A stretch of DNA of 34,565 bases from Eggerthella sp. CAG:298 (GTDB lineage: Bacteria; Actinomycetota; Coriobacteriia; Coriobacteriales; Eggerthellaceae): the NCBI GenBank assembly GCA_000435675.1, contig FR895141.1, positions 39,846 to 74,410 of the forward strand. The letters run 5' to 3'. A program made the position numbers and the translations under genes. Every line of letters begins with the position of its first letter. Position 1 is the first letter of the stretch. The notes below the pieces were generated by a model. It was not told the origin of the DNA. It saw only the letters and a list, made by a program, of their open reading frames with translations, and did no database searches. Shown here in pieces: positions 22,310 to 30,093 of the stretch.

Positions 22310-23965
22310 CTACTTCGCGACTTTCTTCTTCTGTACGATAACTGCGTTCTGATCCTCATCGTAAGTGTACTCGTTGACTATAGATAGATTAGGTGAGTCA
22401 GAATTAGGATCGAGCTTATTGACGAAAGTAATCGTATGTCCTTCGCCATTAGGTCTTCTGCTATTCAAAAGCTGTATGACAGCCGGATTGCCCAACTCCT
22501 CACCTGTGTCCCCATCAAAGTAAGACTTAACGAACGTATAACTCGGATCGGTCTTTTCAGTAATCGTGTACTCTGCAGGGTAGGGCAACTCATAAGACTG
22601 ATCATCAGAAAGTGGATACGTTGCCGGGTTCGAAGTTATAGGAATGGTGATGATCGACTCATCAAGATCGACCTCAGCACGCACCAACGGCCCGTTAGGC
22701 ATGTTGCCAACCGTACAACGCTTAAGATCAAGCTTCTTCGAATCCAACAAGATATACTGGCTGTCCCCATTGTCATTTTTCTCATCAAGGATGCCAATGT
22801 AATAGTCTCTGCCAGCTTCAAGGCCGCAGTTTTCAGGGAAAAGGAATCTTTCAGACTGATTGATCTTATTATCTACTGTGTCACCTTCACTGCCCACCAC
22901 AGATGAACTGTTCTCGAAGGTATTCTCTACCACCGTGCCGATGATACGGCTTTCATCATTTTTCTCGCACTTGATCTTCTTAATGCTTATATTGACATTT
23001 TGCTCGTCATCATATTGGTTTTTCCCTGTATAAAACACCTTCTCATTCTCACCATTATATACATAGCCATAGCTTTTATCATCATTAACGGCGATCAAAA
23101 CCTGTTGGTCGTTTACGCTTTTTTCAGGATACAAGCGCAACGATTTCCGTGAATCAGCATCGCTATCGGTGTCGTAAATACCCTTGTCGTCCTTAGAAAA
23201 GAGCTTCTTCGTATCGCCATTTTCATCTGGATTACTATCTTCGGTGTAATACAAAGCACGATGTTTGAGATCTTTGACTTTGGTATCTGCAACATTGCCA
23301 GAGTCTACTTCAGCAGGGTCTGCACAAAACCACTTATTGTTTTTGTCTTTGTAGATCGGGCAACCATCTTCATCAAGATAGGCTCCCTTTATCTCGTATT
23401 CAACCGTATAAGCCGCAGTGTCACTATCGACACCTTGCGTGGTAAGGAATTCTGTATCCGTTGAAGGGAACATCTTTACGATGGTCAACGGAGCATCGCC
23501 TGGTTTACTGTATGATCCAAAATAGGATGCAAGAATAGCCGCACGAATCTTACTCTTTGCTATGTCTTTTGGCTCATTTATTTCATCTGATTCTTCTTGT
23601 ACGGCAATCTTGTTACCAGTTGCTTGCGTGCCAATAAGCTCACTTTCGGCACCAACAACTGCTCCAACTTTTTCGATTCCGCTCAGTTCGCTTTGCTCAG
23701 CATCACCCTGCTCTGCTTTCTTCTTCGCATCAGCACCCCAATCGGAATCTTCTGTGCCCGAAGAAACCGCTTGTGTCTTCGCTGGAACAAGCGTTTTAAC
23801 TTCAGATTGCGTATTCTGTTCGCCATCTGCCTGAGCAGAAATTTCTTCAGAAGTATTTGAATCTGGCGCAGCAAAAGCTGGCATTGCCGAAATGCCAAAA
23901 ACCAATGAAAGCGCAATGATGCAGGAGAATACTCTATATTTCATGTTCACTTGATGCTTTTCCAT
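22310..23965 (-). CDS. Secreted pilin-like surface protein, apparently lacking a C-terminal anchor
   Basis: The 551-residue protein has a signal peptide (about 10-33, MPAFAAPD) and a long acidic, lysine-containing region (35-130). Beta-rich modules follow, one with YTITEKTDPSYTFVKSYF near 485 and HTITFVNK near 525, as seen in pilin domains of the SpaA/transthyretin-like type. It ends VIVQKKKVAK, which resembles the opening strand of the linker domain in the giant pilin nearby (LSISKKVEGS) and then stops, with no stalk, sorting motif or membrane helix. It may be truncated, or released. AAGGAAGG precedes the ATG at 23965. It is upstream of the TasA-like operon on the same strand, 66 bp away, and could be co-transcribed with it. 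Confidence 0.65.
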   Translation of the reverse strand: MEKHQVNMKYRVFSCIIALSLVFGISAMPAFAAPDSNTSEEISAQADGEQNTQSEVKTLVPAKTQAVSSGTEDSDWGADAKKKAEQGDAEQSELSGIEKVGAVVGAESELIGTQATGNKIAVQEESDEINEPKDIAKSKIRAAILASYFGSYSKPGDAPLTIVKMFPSTDTEFLTTQGVDSDTAAYTVEYEIKGAYLDEDGCPIYKDKNNKWFCADPAEVDSGNVADTKVKDLKHRALYYTEDSNPDENGDTKKLFSKDDKGIYDTDSDADSRKSLRLYPEKSVNDQQVLIAVNDDKSYGYVYNGENEKVFYTGKNQYDDEQNVNISIKKIKCEKNDESRIIGTVVENTFENSSSVVGSEGDTVDNKINQSERFLFPENCGLEAGRDYYIGILDEKNDNGDSQYILLDSKKLDLKRCTVGNMPNGPLVRAEVDLDESIITIPITSNPATYPLSDDQSYELPYPAEYTITEKTDPSYTFVKSYFDGDTGEELGNPAVIQLLNSRRPNGEGHTITFVNKLDPNSDSPNLSIVNEYTYDEDQNAVIVQKKKVAK

Positions 23966-24222
23966 GAGAGCCTTCCTTACAGAGCTTGAATCGTAAGAAC
24001 CTCGCCGATGCGTATCATTCCGCTATCTGAATCATAAAATCATAGCGATGTCATAGTATGCAACCTGATTTTACCATTTTTTCAGGCCTTACGCAATTCT
24101 GCCTTTGTTGCCTGCCGTCTCTTCAAACAAGAACGCAAACTAACATTACACCAGCCTCTTTTTCGCATTTTAGCTATAATAGATTCTTCGCACAGTTCAA
24201 TCAGAATGGCAGGTCGAATCTC
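23966..24222. promoter_or_regulatory. Divergent promoter region between the 551-residue protein and the Wzy-like gene
   Basis: A perfect plus-strand -10 TATAAT at 24175-24180 lies 42 bp before the Wzy-like start. On the minus side, spaced copies of CTATGA/TATGATT occur near 24030-24055 at 10-11-bp intervals and might be part of a promoter or operator. The region is AT-rich. Confidence 0.5.
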
Positions 24223-25617
24223 ATGGCACAAATTATTGCTGAATCCTTGGAACAGCATAGAAGCCGATCGGCAAGTGTTCTCGTAATCGTGCTCATCCTG
24301 GCGTTAGCTATCTTAACTATGTCAGGCGTTGGCACTACCGCAATTCTTTCACTCATAGGCATGGCGATCTGCGCGGTCTGCTTCTTCCGCCGCGAAGTAC
24401 GGATCGATTGGTGGATCTTCGTTCCCCTTGCTATCTATGTAGCTATGAATTTCATTTCATCCTACGTTATCCATGACAATCCTCTATATGGATACGGACG
24501 TTTGCACATCATCTTTTTGTCGGTCTATGCAGCAACTTGCTGCTTACGTGATCGAGAGATGCAGCTTCTACGGGTTCTTTGTATTGGATGGGCTGCGTTT
24601 GCCGCCAGCTGTGCGATCATTGCTTTCACTGTTCAGTCTTTTGAGATCGCCTCCACTCGTCTCAGTTTTGTCATTGGCACCCCTAATGGCCTTGCTATCT
24701 TCCTCGTATTGAGCTGGTTCGCTCTTCAGAGCAGCTGCATGTCGCCTAAAGACAACCGTCCCGAAAAGCTCCTTGCGATTGTACGCCGCTTTGAGCCAGT
24801 TATCCTCATTGCGCTCACCATGACGCTTTCAATCGGCAGTTTATGCGCGCTTGCCGTGGGTATCATCGTTATGTCCATCTCGAAAGCGCGCCAGACTCGT
24901 TCGCTGTCTGAAACGCTGAATTTCGTTACCACGATCCTTGCTAGAGTTTTTCTCTGTATTGTCATTGGCTTGCTAATGTATATGTCTGCTGAACGCGCTC
25001 AGATGCCTATCTTGTGCGTGGTGATCTTGCTCTATATCATCGTCATGATCTGTCTCTGGGATCGCTTCACCCAATTCTTGAACGGCAATCAGAAATTCTC
25101 ACTTGTTGTGTCTGTTGTTGGTCTTGTATGCATTCCTTTTGCGATCTTCATGCGGCCGAATGTATTTGCAACCTTTAGCGAGCGCCTCGCGATGGTAGGC
25201 AACGGCATTGGATACCTAGGAGAAAACCCACTTGTTGGTGTAGGTGCATTCAACTGGAGAGCACTCAATCTTCAGGATGTCGATATGTATTACAACACTA
25301 ACCATATTCATAACGCATTCATTCATACTGGAGTTGAATTCGGCTGGATAGCGATGATCGCGTTAATTGTTATTGCAATACGCCTTTTTATAAAGCATTA
25401 CAAGCAAGCCCAGCATGGCGAAGATGCAGCTTTCCTCTTCAACATGCTCACTGATACAGGCTTTTTCTATGTAGGCATCGTGAGCACATTCATTCTAACT
25501 GCTGGTGGTTCAACCACACCCGCAAAAAAGATCACAAATATTGGAACAAAACTGCTCTTCGCAGCACTCTTTGCGATTCATTTAATTATATTCTGGAGCT
25601 ACATAGCGATGTTCTAA
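24223..25617 (+). CDS. O-antigen ligase/Wzy-like polysaccharide polymerase
   Basis: The 464-residue integral membrane protein has about a dozen helices and a large loop with NPLVGVGAFNWRALN followed by NTNHIHNAFIHTGVEFGWIAMIALI, the Wzy_C/O-antigen-ligase signature with its conserved histidines. Members polymerise or ligate lipid-linked glycans outside the membrane. In a Gram-positive this could serve capsule synthesis or protein glycosylation, or attach glycan to surface proteins such as those encoded next door. An in-frame start at 24058 would lie upstream of the -10 at 24175, so the ATG at 24223 is preferred. The amidase gene follows after 34 bp. Confidence 0.8.
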   Translation: MAQIIAESLEQHRSRSASVLVIVLILALAILTMSGVGTTAILSLIGMAICAVCFFRREVRIDWWIFVPLAIYVAMNFISSYVIHDNPLYGYGRLHIIFLSVYAATCCLRDREMQLLRVLCIGWAAFAASCAIIAFTVQSFEIASTRLSFVIGTPNGLAIFLVLSWFALQSSCMSPKDNRPEKLLAIVRRFEPVILIALTMTLSIGSLCALAVGIIVMSISKARQTRSLSETLNFVTTILARVFLCIVIGLLMYMSAERAQMPILCVVILLYIIVMICLWDRFTQFLNGNQKFSLVVSVVGLVCIPFAIFMRPNVFATFSERLAMVGNGIGYLGENPLVGVGAFNWRALNLQDVDMYYNTNHIHNAFIHTGVEFGWIAMIALIVIAIRLFIKHYKQAQHGEDAAFLFNMLTDTGFFYVGIVSTFILTAGGSTTPAKKITNIGTKLLFAALFAIHLIIFWSYIAMF

Positions 25618-25651
25618 ACGATCATCAATATACCTATCAGAAAGTATTCTT

Positions 25652-26368
25652 ATGTCAGAAATAAATAGTCCGAAAACAAAAGCCACTAGCACATCAAATT
25701 CCAAAAACCAGAACCGCTCTGCTTGGATCCTTATCATCGGATCGGTTATCATTGCGGTCTTGGTTCTTATTGCCTGGCTGAGTGCTTCCTCTAAAATCCC
25801 AGACTATATTGGCTATCCGCTTGAAGGTGAAGAGAAAGAGATGGTTATTGAACAGAATAGCCCATTAATTGATTTCGTTTATCTGACACCCAATGCCGAT
25901 TTCCCTCGCGATAAAGAAGTTTCCAAGATTACGATTCATCACATGGGTGGCGATATCCCACTGGGCAACCTTGGCGACCGCTTCGTAAAGCGCGATGTAC
26001 AAGCATCTTCCAATTACGCGATTGATTCCAAAGGAAATGTTGGGCTTTATGTTGAAGAGGCAAATCGTGCTTGGACGAGCAGCAATCGTGAAAACGACGA
26101 AGAAGCCATCACGATCGAAGTTGCCAACGATGAAGAAGGTGGCAACTGGCACGTAAGCAACGAAACGTTCGATAAGCTCGTTTTGCTCTGTGCAGATATT
26201 TGCAAACGAAATGGCATCGAAGAGATCGTCTACACGGGCGATACTACGGGCAACTTGACATTCCACGGCATGTTCGACAGCACGACCGAATGCCCTGGCC
26301 CTTATCTGAAGAGCCGCATGAACGATCTAGCTGATGCGATCAATGCCGAACTTGCTAAGAGTGAGTAG
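25652..26368 (+). CDS. Membrane-anchored N-acetylmuramoyl-L-alanine amidase (Amidase_2 fold)
   Basis: The 238-residue protein has a short cytoplasmic N-terminus, one membrane helix (24-43) and an extracellular amidase domain (about 75-225). Zinc ligands are visible as ITIHHMGG (His96/His97), His205 in FHGMF and Cys214 in TECPGPYL, the H-H-C set of the PGRP/T7-lysozyme fold. It would cut the lactyl-peptide amide bond of peptidoglycan. Its place behind the Wzy-like gene and opposite surface-protein genes suggests local wall remodelling for surface assembly. No signal-peptidase site is apparent, so it should stay membrane-bound. Confidence 0.85.
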   Translation: MSEINSPKTKATSTSNSKNQNRSAWILIIGSVIIAVLVLIAWLSASSKIPDYIGYPLEGEEKEMVIEQNSPLIDFVYLTPNADFPRDKEVSKITIHHMGGDIPLGNLGDRFVKRDVQASSNYAIDSKGNVGLYVEEANRAWTSSNRENDEEAITIEVANDEEGGNWHVSNETFDKLVLLCADICKRNGIEEIVYTGDTTGNLTFHGMFDSTTECPGPYLKSRMNDLADAINAELAKSE

Positions 26369-26506
26369 CGGCCGTTCGTTGATCATTTTGTCGTTGCAGT
26401 CTAGTTAAACGCTGTTCTTCGAAATCATAGCCTTGGATACTGCACAGTGTCGCGCTGAACGTGTTGTTGAAGCATTCAAGCTGCCCATGCGCAGCGGCCG
26501 CGAGGC

Positions 26507-26998
26507 TTACGCCTCTTTGCGCGTAAGCGGATAGCCCTGGCGATCGAGCTCAGCCACCACGGTCTCCACCAAGAACGGCAATCGCTCATACACCTTCGGG
26601 GTGAGACCCTCTACCAACTCTGCGGGCGACATGTTCTCGATCTGCATGCCGTAGCAGATGCCATCGCATGAATAACCGAGCAGTTGCGCAGCATCGAAGA
26701 GGTCGACGAGCTTGAGTTCGTGAAGTGAAGCCATCGCATCTTGTGTGCGCGCGATGTCTTCGGGCTTATAGCGAAACACCGTGCCTGGTTCGCTATCCGT
26801 TCCATCAACCGCATCGACCGTGATGATGAAGTCGTATTCGTCCACTTTGTTCAGTAGCTTCATGGTCATGCAGCCCAGATCGTAAAGATCGACCCCTTCA
26901 GGGATCTCATAGTGCTCGACCAGTTCATCGTAGACTGCAGGGCCGATACCATCATCGAGCATCAGGCGATTCCCCACGCAAAAGACAGCGATCTTCAT
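26507..26998 (-). CDS. hyaD: [NiFe] hydrogenase maturation protease HyaD
   Basis: The 163-residue endopeptidase removes the C-terminal extension of the hydrogenase large subunit after nickel insertion. The opening VFCVGNRLMLDDGIGPAV, Asp62 in TVDAVDG and His93 in SLHELKL are the expected nickel-sensing residues (HycI/HybD numbering 16, 62, 93). The start at 26998 follows GAAGGGGAGCGCGCT. A longer frame to 27136 would run into the preceding gene and lacks family similarity. It forms a two-gene unit with the upstream small membrane protein and ends convergently to the amidase gene. Confidence 0.92.
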   Translation of the reverse strand: MKIAVFCVGNRLMLDDGIGPAVYDELVEHYEIPEGVDLYDLGCMTMKLLNKVDEYDFIITVDAVDGTDSEPGTVFRYKPEDIARTQDAMASLHELKLVDLFDAAQLLGYSCDGICYGMQIENMSPAELVEGLTPKVYERLPFLVETVVAELDRQGYPLTRKEA

Positions 26999-27018
26999 AG
27001 CGCGCTCCCCTTCTTGCA

Positions 27019-27450
27019 TTACGCCACTGGCATGCCAGGACGAATGACCAGATTGTAGTAGGTGGCACCGAAGATCATCAGAGCAGCCAGGATACCCATG
27101 GCAACTGCCCAAACGCGCTGGCGCTTGATATACCACTCTTTAGTGCGCCCGAGCGAGATGGCGCGCTCGCAGGCATACCCCTGTGAAACGCGAGCGAACA
27201 CGATGGTGACCGCCGCGAGTAGAACAGCAACGATGATCGAAAAGACTACCGAAAGCGGAGAAGGATCCGTGAAGGAAGCATAGAAGAGGTTATCGGCGAA
27301 GAGCCACAGCGGGTAATACAGGATCGTGATCCAAATGCCGTTTGCTGGTCCCCAGATCGGCGGCATGAAGAGTGCGCCAAGATTGATGGGAGGCAGGCCC
27401 TTCATCAGCTCTTTGCGGTACTTCTGTTCCTGTTCGTCACTCTTTTTCAT
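27019..27450 (-). CDS. Small membrane protein of the hydrogenase locus, unknown function
   Basis: The 143-residue protein has a charged N-terminus, the segment LPPINLGALFMPPIWGPANGIW and about three membrane helices (38-56, 66-86, 112-136). I do not recognise a characterised family, though the PPIWGP-type opening suggests a conserved domain. It lies between hyaC and hyaD in the same direction, 20 bp before hyaD. It has a TATAAT box 32 bp upstream of its start and probably leads the hyaD transcript. A role in hydrogenase assembly or membrane insertion is a guess from context. Confidence 0.7.
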   Translation of the reverse strand: MKKSDEQEQKYRKELMKGLPPINLGALFMPPIWGPANGIWITILYYPLWLFADNLFYASFTDPSPLSVVFSIIVAVLLAAVTIVFARVSQGYACERAISLGRTKEWYIKRQRVWAVAMGILAALMIFGATYYNLVIRPGMPVA

Positions 27451-27482
27451 GGCAGCCCTTCTTAAAGCCAGTGTTGTCTTTC

Positions 27483-27488
27483 ATTATA
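27483..27488 (-). promoter_or_regulatory. -10 box upstream of the small membrane protein and hyaD
   Basis: A perfect TATAAT on the minus strand, 32 bp before the ATG at 27450. The -35 region (CCTGAA at 17 bp) is poor. It lies downstream of the hyaABC terminator and implies separate transcription. Confidence 0.5.
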
Positions 27489-27585
27489 CGAAGGACCCCG
27501 CGCGCTTCAGGCAGCGCATAGTGCTAGTGGCTTCCTTCTTCGGGAAGCACCCCCTCGTCACTCTCCCCTCGTCTCGTTACTGCAA

Positions 27586-27675
27586 AAAAAAGAAAGGACC
27601 CGACGAATCGAGTCCTTTCTGATGACCGTATTTCGTTCAGTAGGCTGAACGGTTCGGTTCGCGCACAACGTGCGC
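27586..27675 (-). terminator. Triple hairpin with U-run after hyaC
   Basis: Reading minus, three hairpins follow the hyaC stop: GCGCAC-gtt-GTGCGC (27675-27661), CGTTCAG-ccta-CTGAACG (27651-27634) and AGAAAGGAC/GTCCTTTCT (27620-27591). The last runs into an eight-base T-run and is a classic intrinsic terminator. The first two may protect the hyaABC mRNA 3' end. Confidence 0.8.
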
Positions 27676-27694
27676 TGCGCCAGAGCGCATGCGA

Positions 27695-28387
27695 TTAGTG
27701 ATCGCCTACGCTGTGATCTTCGCCAACGATGCAGTGACGCTCGGGGTCGTAAACCAGACCGCCGTGCTCTTTGCCCGCCAGCATGTTCTTCGCGTTCGCC
27801 GTGCCTTCGATGAAGACCAGGTAGATGTGGATCATCGAGAAGCAGATGAAGACGAACATCATGAAGTAATGGATGATGCGCATTGACATCATGCCACCCA
27901 CTGCTGCCGTGCCTGCAGCGAAGAAGCTCCAGGAAGCGGTGGGGATCCAGAGGCAGAATCCGGTATAACCCATAACGAGGATCAGAACGCAAACAGCCAG
28001 ATAAGAGAGCTTTTGCGGAACGCCCAGCTTAGCTGACAGCGGGTGATCCTTCTTGATGAACAGGTAATACTTGATCCAAGCACCGAGCTGATGCCTGTTG
28101 TCTGCCTGCGGAAGGTAGGTCTTGTAGTCGCGAACCATGTTACGCGTACCGCCCGTAGGAGCAGAGTGGAACATGAATGCGAAGATGATACGCAGGATGC
28201 AGTTGAGAACCAAGAGCATACCGCAGAAAACATGCACGCCACGCGCGACACCGGTAAGACCCGCCCAGAACGGGAAGTGGATCAGAAAGCCGGTGAAGAT
28301 AAGGAGCGCCATGCACACGAGGTTGACCCAGTGGGTAACCTTCATGGGCAGCGGATGTGCCTGCTTATAGTGTGCGAGATGTGCCAT
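27695..28387 (-). CDS. hyaC: [NiFe] hydrogenase cytochrome b subunit HyaC
   Basis: The 230-residue integral membrane protein has four to five helices and carries electrons from the hydrogenase small subunit to quinone through two hemes. Candidate heme ligands are His19 (VTHWVN), His52 (RGVHVF), His173 (IIHYF) and His187 (MIHIYL). It starts directly after the hyaB stop (TAAATG), so translation is coupled. A hydrophilic C-terminal tail with several histidines ends GEDHSVGDH. It is the last gene before the hairpin terminator. Confidence 0.92.
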   Translation of the reverse strand: MAHLAHYKQAHPLPMKVTHWVNLVCMALLIFTGFLIHFPFWAGLTGVARGVHVFCGMLLVLNCILRIIFAFMFHSAPTGGTRNMVRDYKTYLPQADNRHQLGAWIKYYLFIKKDHPLSAKLGVPQKLSYLAVCVLILVMGYTGFCLWIPTASWSFFAAGTAAVGGMMSMRIIHYFMMFVFICFSMIHIYLVFIEGTANAKNMLAGKEHGGLVYDPERHCIVGEDHSVGDH

Positions 28388-30091
28388 TTATCTCACCCCC
28401 CAAGGGCTGGTAACGGTTTCGAAGTGCTTGCCCGTAGCAGGCTCAGACACATGAACTGCGCAAGCAGTACAGGGGTCGAAGCTGTGGACGGTACGAAGCG
28501 CATTGATAGGTGCATCGACATTAGCGACCGGCGTACCGATAAGAGCCTGCTCCATCGGACCACGAACGCCCTCAGCATTGCGCGGAGCGATATTCCAAGT
28601 AGTAGGAATGATGATCTGGTAGCCAGTGATGCGACCATTGTCGACATGCTCGTCATGGTAGAGAGCGCCACGCGGTGCTTCCCACATGCCGCAACCATAA
28701 CCCGTAAGGTGCTCAGGTGCGCGGAAGTACTCACTGTCGCCACCCTTGAGTGCTTCGATGAGTTCGTCGACCCAATCGACCATGAGGTGAGCGATGTAGG
28801 AGCATTCAACCTGACGTGCAGCAACACGACCGAGCGTGGACTGGAGCTGCGGAAGCGTGAGGTTGAGGTCTGCCATGAGCTTGTCGAGGTTGTTGACGAT
28901 GTAACGATTCTTCTCGCCACCACGCAGATAAGCTGCGAGAACGCGGGAGAACGGACCTGCCTCCATGCATTCACCATTGTAGCTCGGGCCCTTAGACCAG
29001 GTGTAACGATCGTTGACCGTACCGATCATGTGACCATTTTCCTCGTGCTCGGTACCAGCAACATAGTACTCGGTGTAGAGCGGATCAGTGACGCCTTCCT
29101 TCGGGTTGAGGTTAGAATCGCCTACATACCAGGAGTGACCAACATATTCCTTGATCGCCGCAGGATCAGGGTCTTCAAGGCGAAGGCCGTCGTTGGTGTA
29201 GACAACGCCAGAAGGCATGTAGCGATCTGCCATCTCAAAGTTCTCGCGCTGGAAAACGCCCCAAGCAACATAGCGACCGCAGCCGCGACCGAAGCCAAGA
29301 GCCTCGGGATAAGCGCTGGCGATGATCTTGGTGTCGGGGAGCATGGTGGAATCGACCCAATCGCGGATCTCACGCGTGATGGAATAGAGCTCGTCGAGCT
29401 TCTCTTCCGTAGGAACGAATGCCGTACCACCAGGAACGAGCGTCATGATATGAGGCATCTTGCCACCGATGAGACCGCAGATCTCAGATGCTTTAGCCTG
29501 CATGTTCAGAGCTTCGAGGTAGTGAGCCGTGCAGATGAGGTCTGCTTCAGGATCGAGCTTGTAAGCCTCAGGAGCCTGACCATCGAGGAACCAACCACCG
29601 CTGAAGATGGAGAGCTGACCGTTGTTCGCGAACTTGGTGAGCGTGCCCATCAGGGTCTTGAGGTCGGTGCTGCAAGAAGTGCCTGCAGCCTCCATGAGGT
29701 CGTAAGCCTTGCCCACGTTTGCATTGAGCGCATTGAGCGGGTTGACATAGTCGAGCGCAGCGAGCGTGTAGAGCCACAGGATATGGCTGTGCAGGAACTG
29801 ACCGCCCTCAACCAGGTTACGGATGATACGAGCCTGGTTCGGAATGACGATGCCATAAGCAGCTTCACCTGCGAGCGATGAAGCATGAGTGTGTGAAACC
29901 GGGCAAACACCGCAGATACGCTGAACGATCTGAGCAGCATCCTCAGGAGTACGATCCTGAACGACGAGCTCCATGCCACGGAAACAACCACCTGAGACCC
30001 AAGCATCAGTTACAACGCCGTTGTCGACTTCCATTTCAACACGAAGGTGACCTTCGATACGAGTAATAGGATCGATGATTGAACGAGTCAT
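28388..30091 (-). CDS. hyaB: [NiFe] hydrogenase large subunit HyaB
   Basis: The 567-residue subunit holds the NiFe(CN)2CO active site of a group 1 uptake hydrogenase. Both cysteine motifs are present: RICGVCPVSH with Cys60 and Cys63, and DPCTACAVH with Cys541 and Cys544. The N-terminal signature DPITRIEGHLR is at 7-17. A 20-residue extension follows His547 and should be removed by HyaD after nickel loading. It begins two bases after the hyaA stop, with GGGAGGCAAC as ribosome site. Length is normal. It will be exported folded with HyaA through Tat. Confidence 0.97.
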   Translation of the reverse strand: MTRSIIDPITRIEGHLRVEMEVDNGVVTDAWVSGGCFRGMELVVQDRTPEDAAQIVQRICGVCPVSHTHASSLAGEAAYGIVIPNQARIIRNLVEGGQFLHSHILWLYTLAALDYVNPLNALNANVGKAYDLMEAAGTSCSTDLKTLMGTLTKFANNGQLSIFSGGWFLDGQAPEAYKLDPEADLICTAHYLEALNMQAKASEICGLIGGKMPHIMTLVPGGTAFVPTEEKLDELYSITREIRDWVDSTMLPDTKIIASAYPEALGFGRGCGRYVAWGVFQRENFEMADRYMPSGVVYTNDGLRLEDPDPAAIKEYVGHSWYVGDSNLNPKEGVTDPLYTEYYVAGTEHEENGHMIGTVNDRYTWSKGPSYNGECMEAGPFSRVLAAYLRGGEKNRYIVNNLDKLMADLNLTLPQLQSTLGRVAARQVECSYIAHLMVDWVDELIEALKGGDSEYFRAPEHLTGYGCGMWEAPRGALYHDEHVDNGRITGYQIIIPTTWNIAPRNAEGVRGPMEQALIGTPVANVDAPINALRTVHSFDPCTACAVHVSEPATGKHFETVTSPWGVR

Positions 30092-30093
30092 TA

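Noticed and set aside
24058..24222. Upstream in-frame start of the Wzy-like gene
   Set aside because: It lies before the TATAAT box at 24175-24180, and the added residues contain no family similarity.
28043..29881. Long plus-strand open frame (612 codons) across hyaC and hyaB
   Set aside because: It covers unmistakable hydrogenase coding sequence on the other strand and shows no motif of its own. The same applies to 30079-31143 opposite hyaA.
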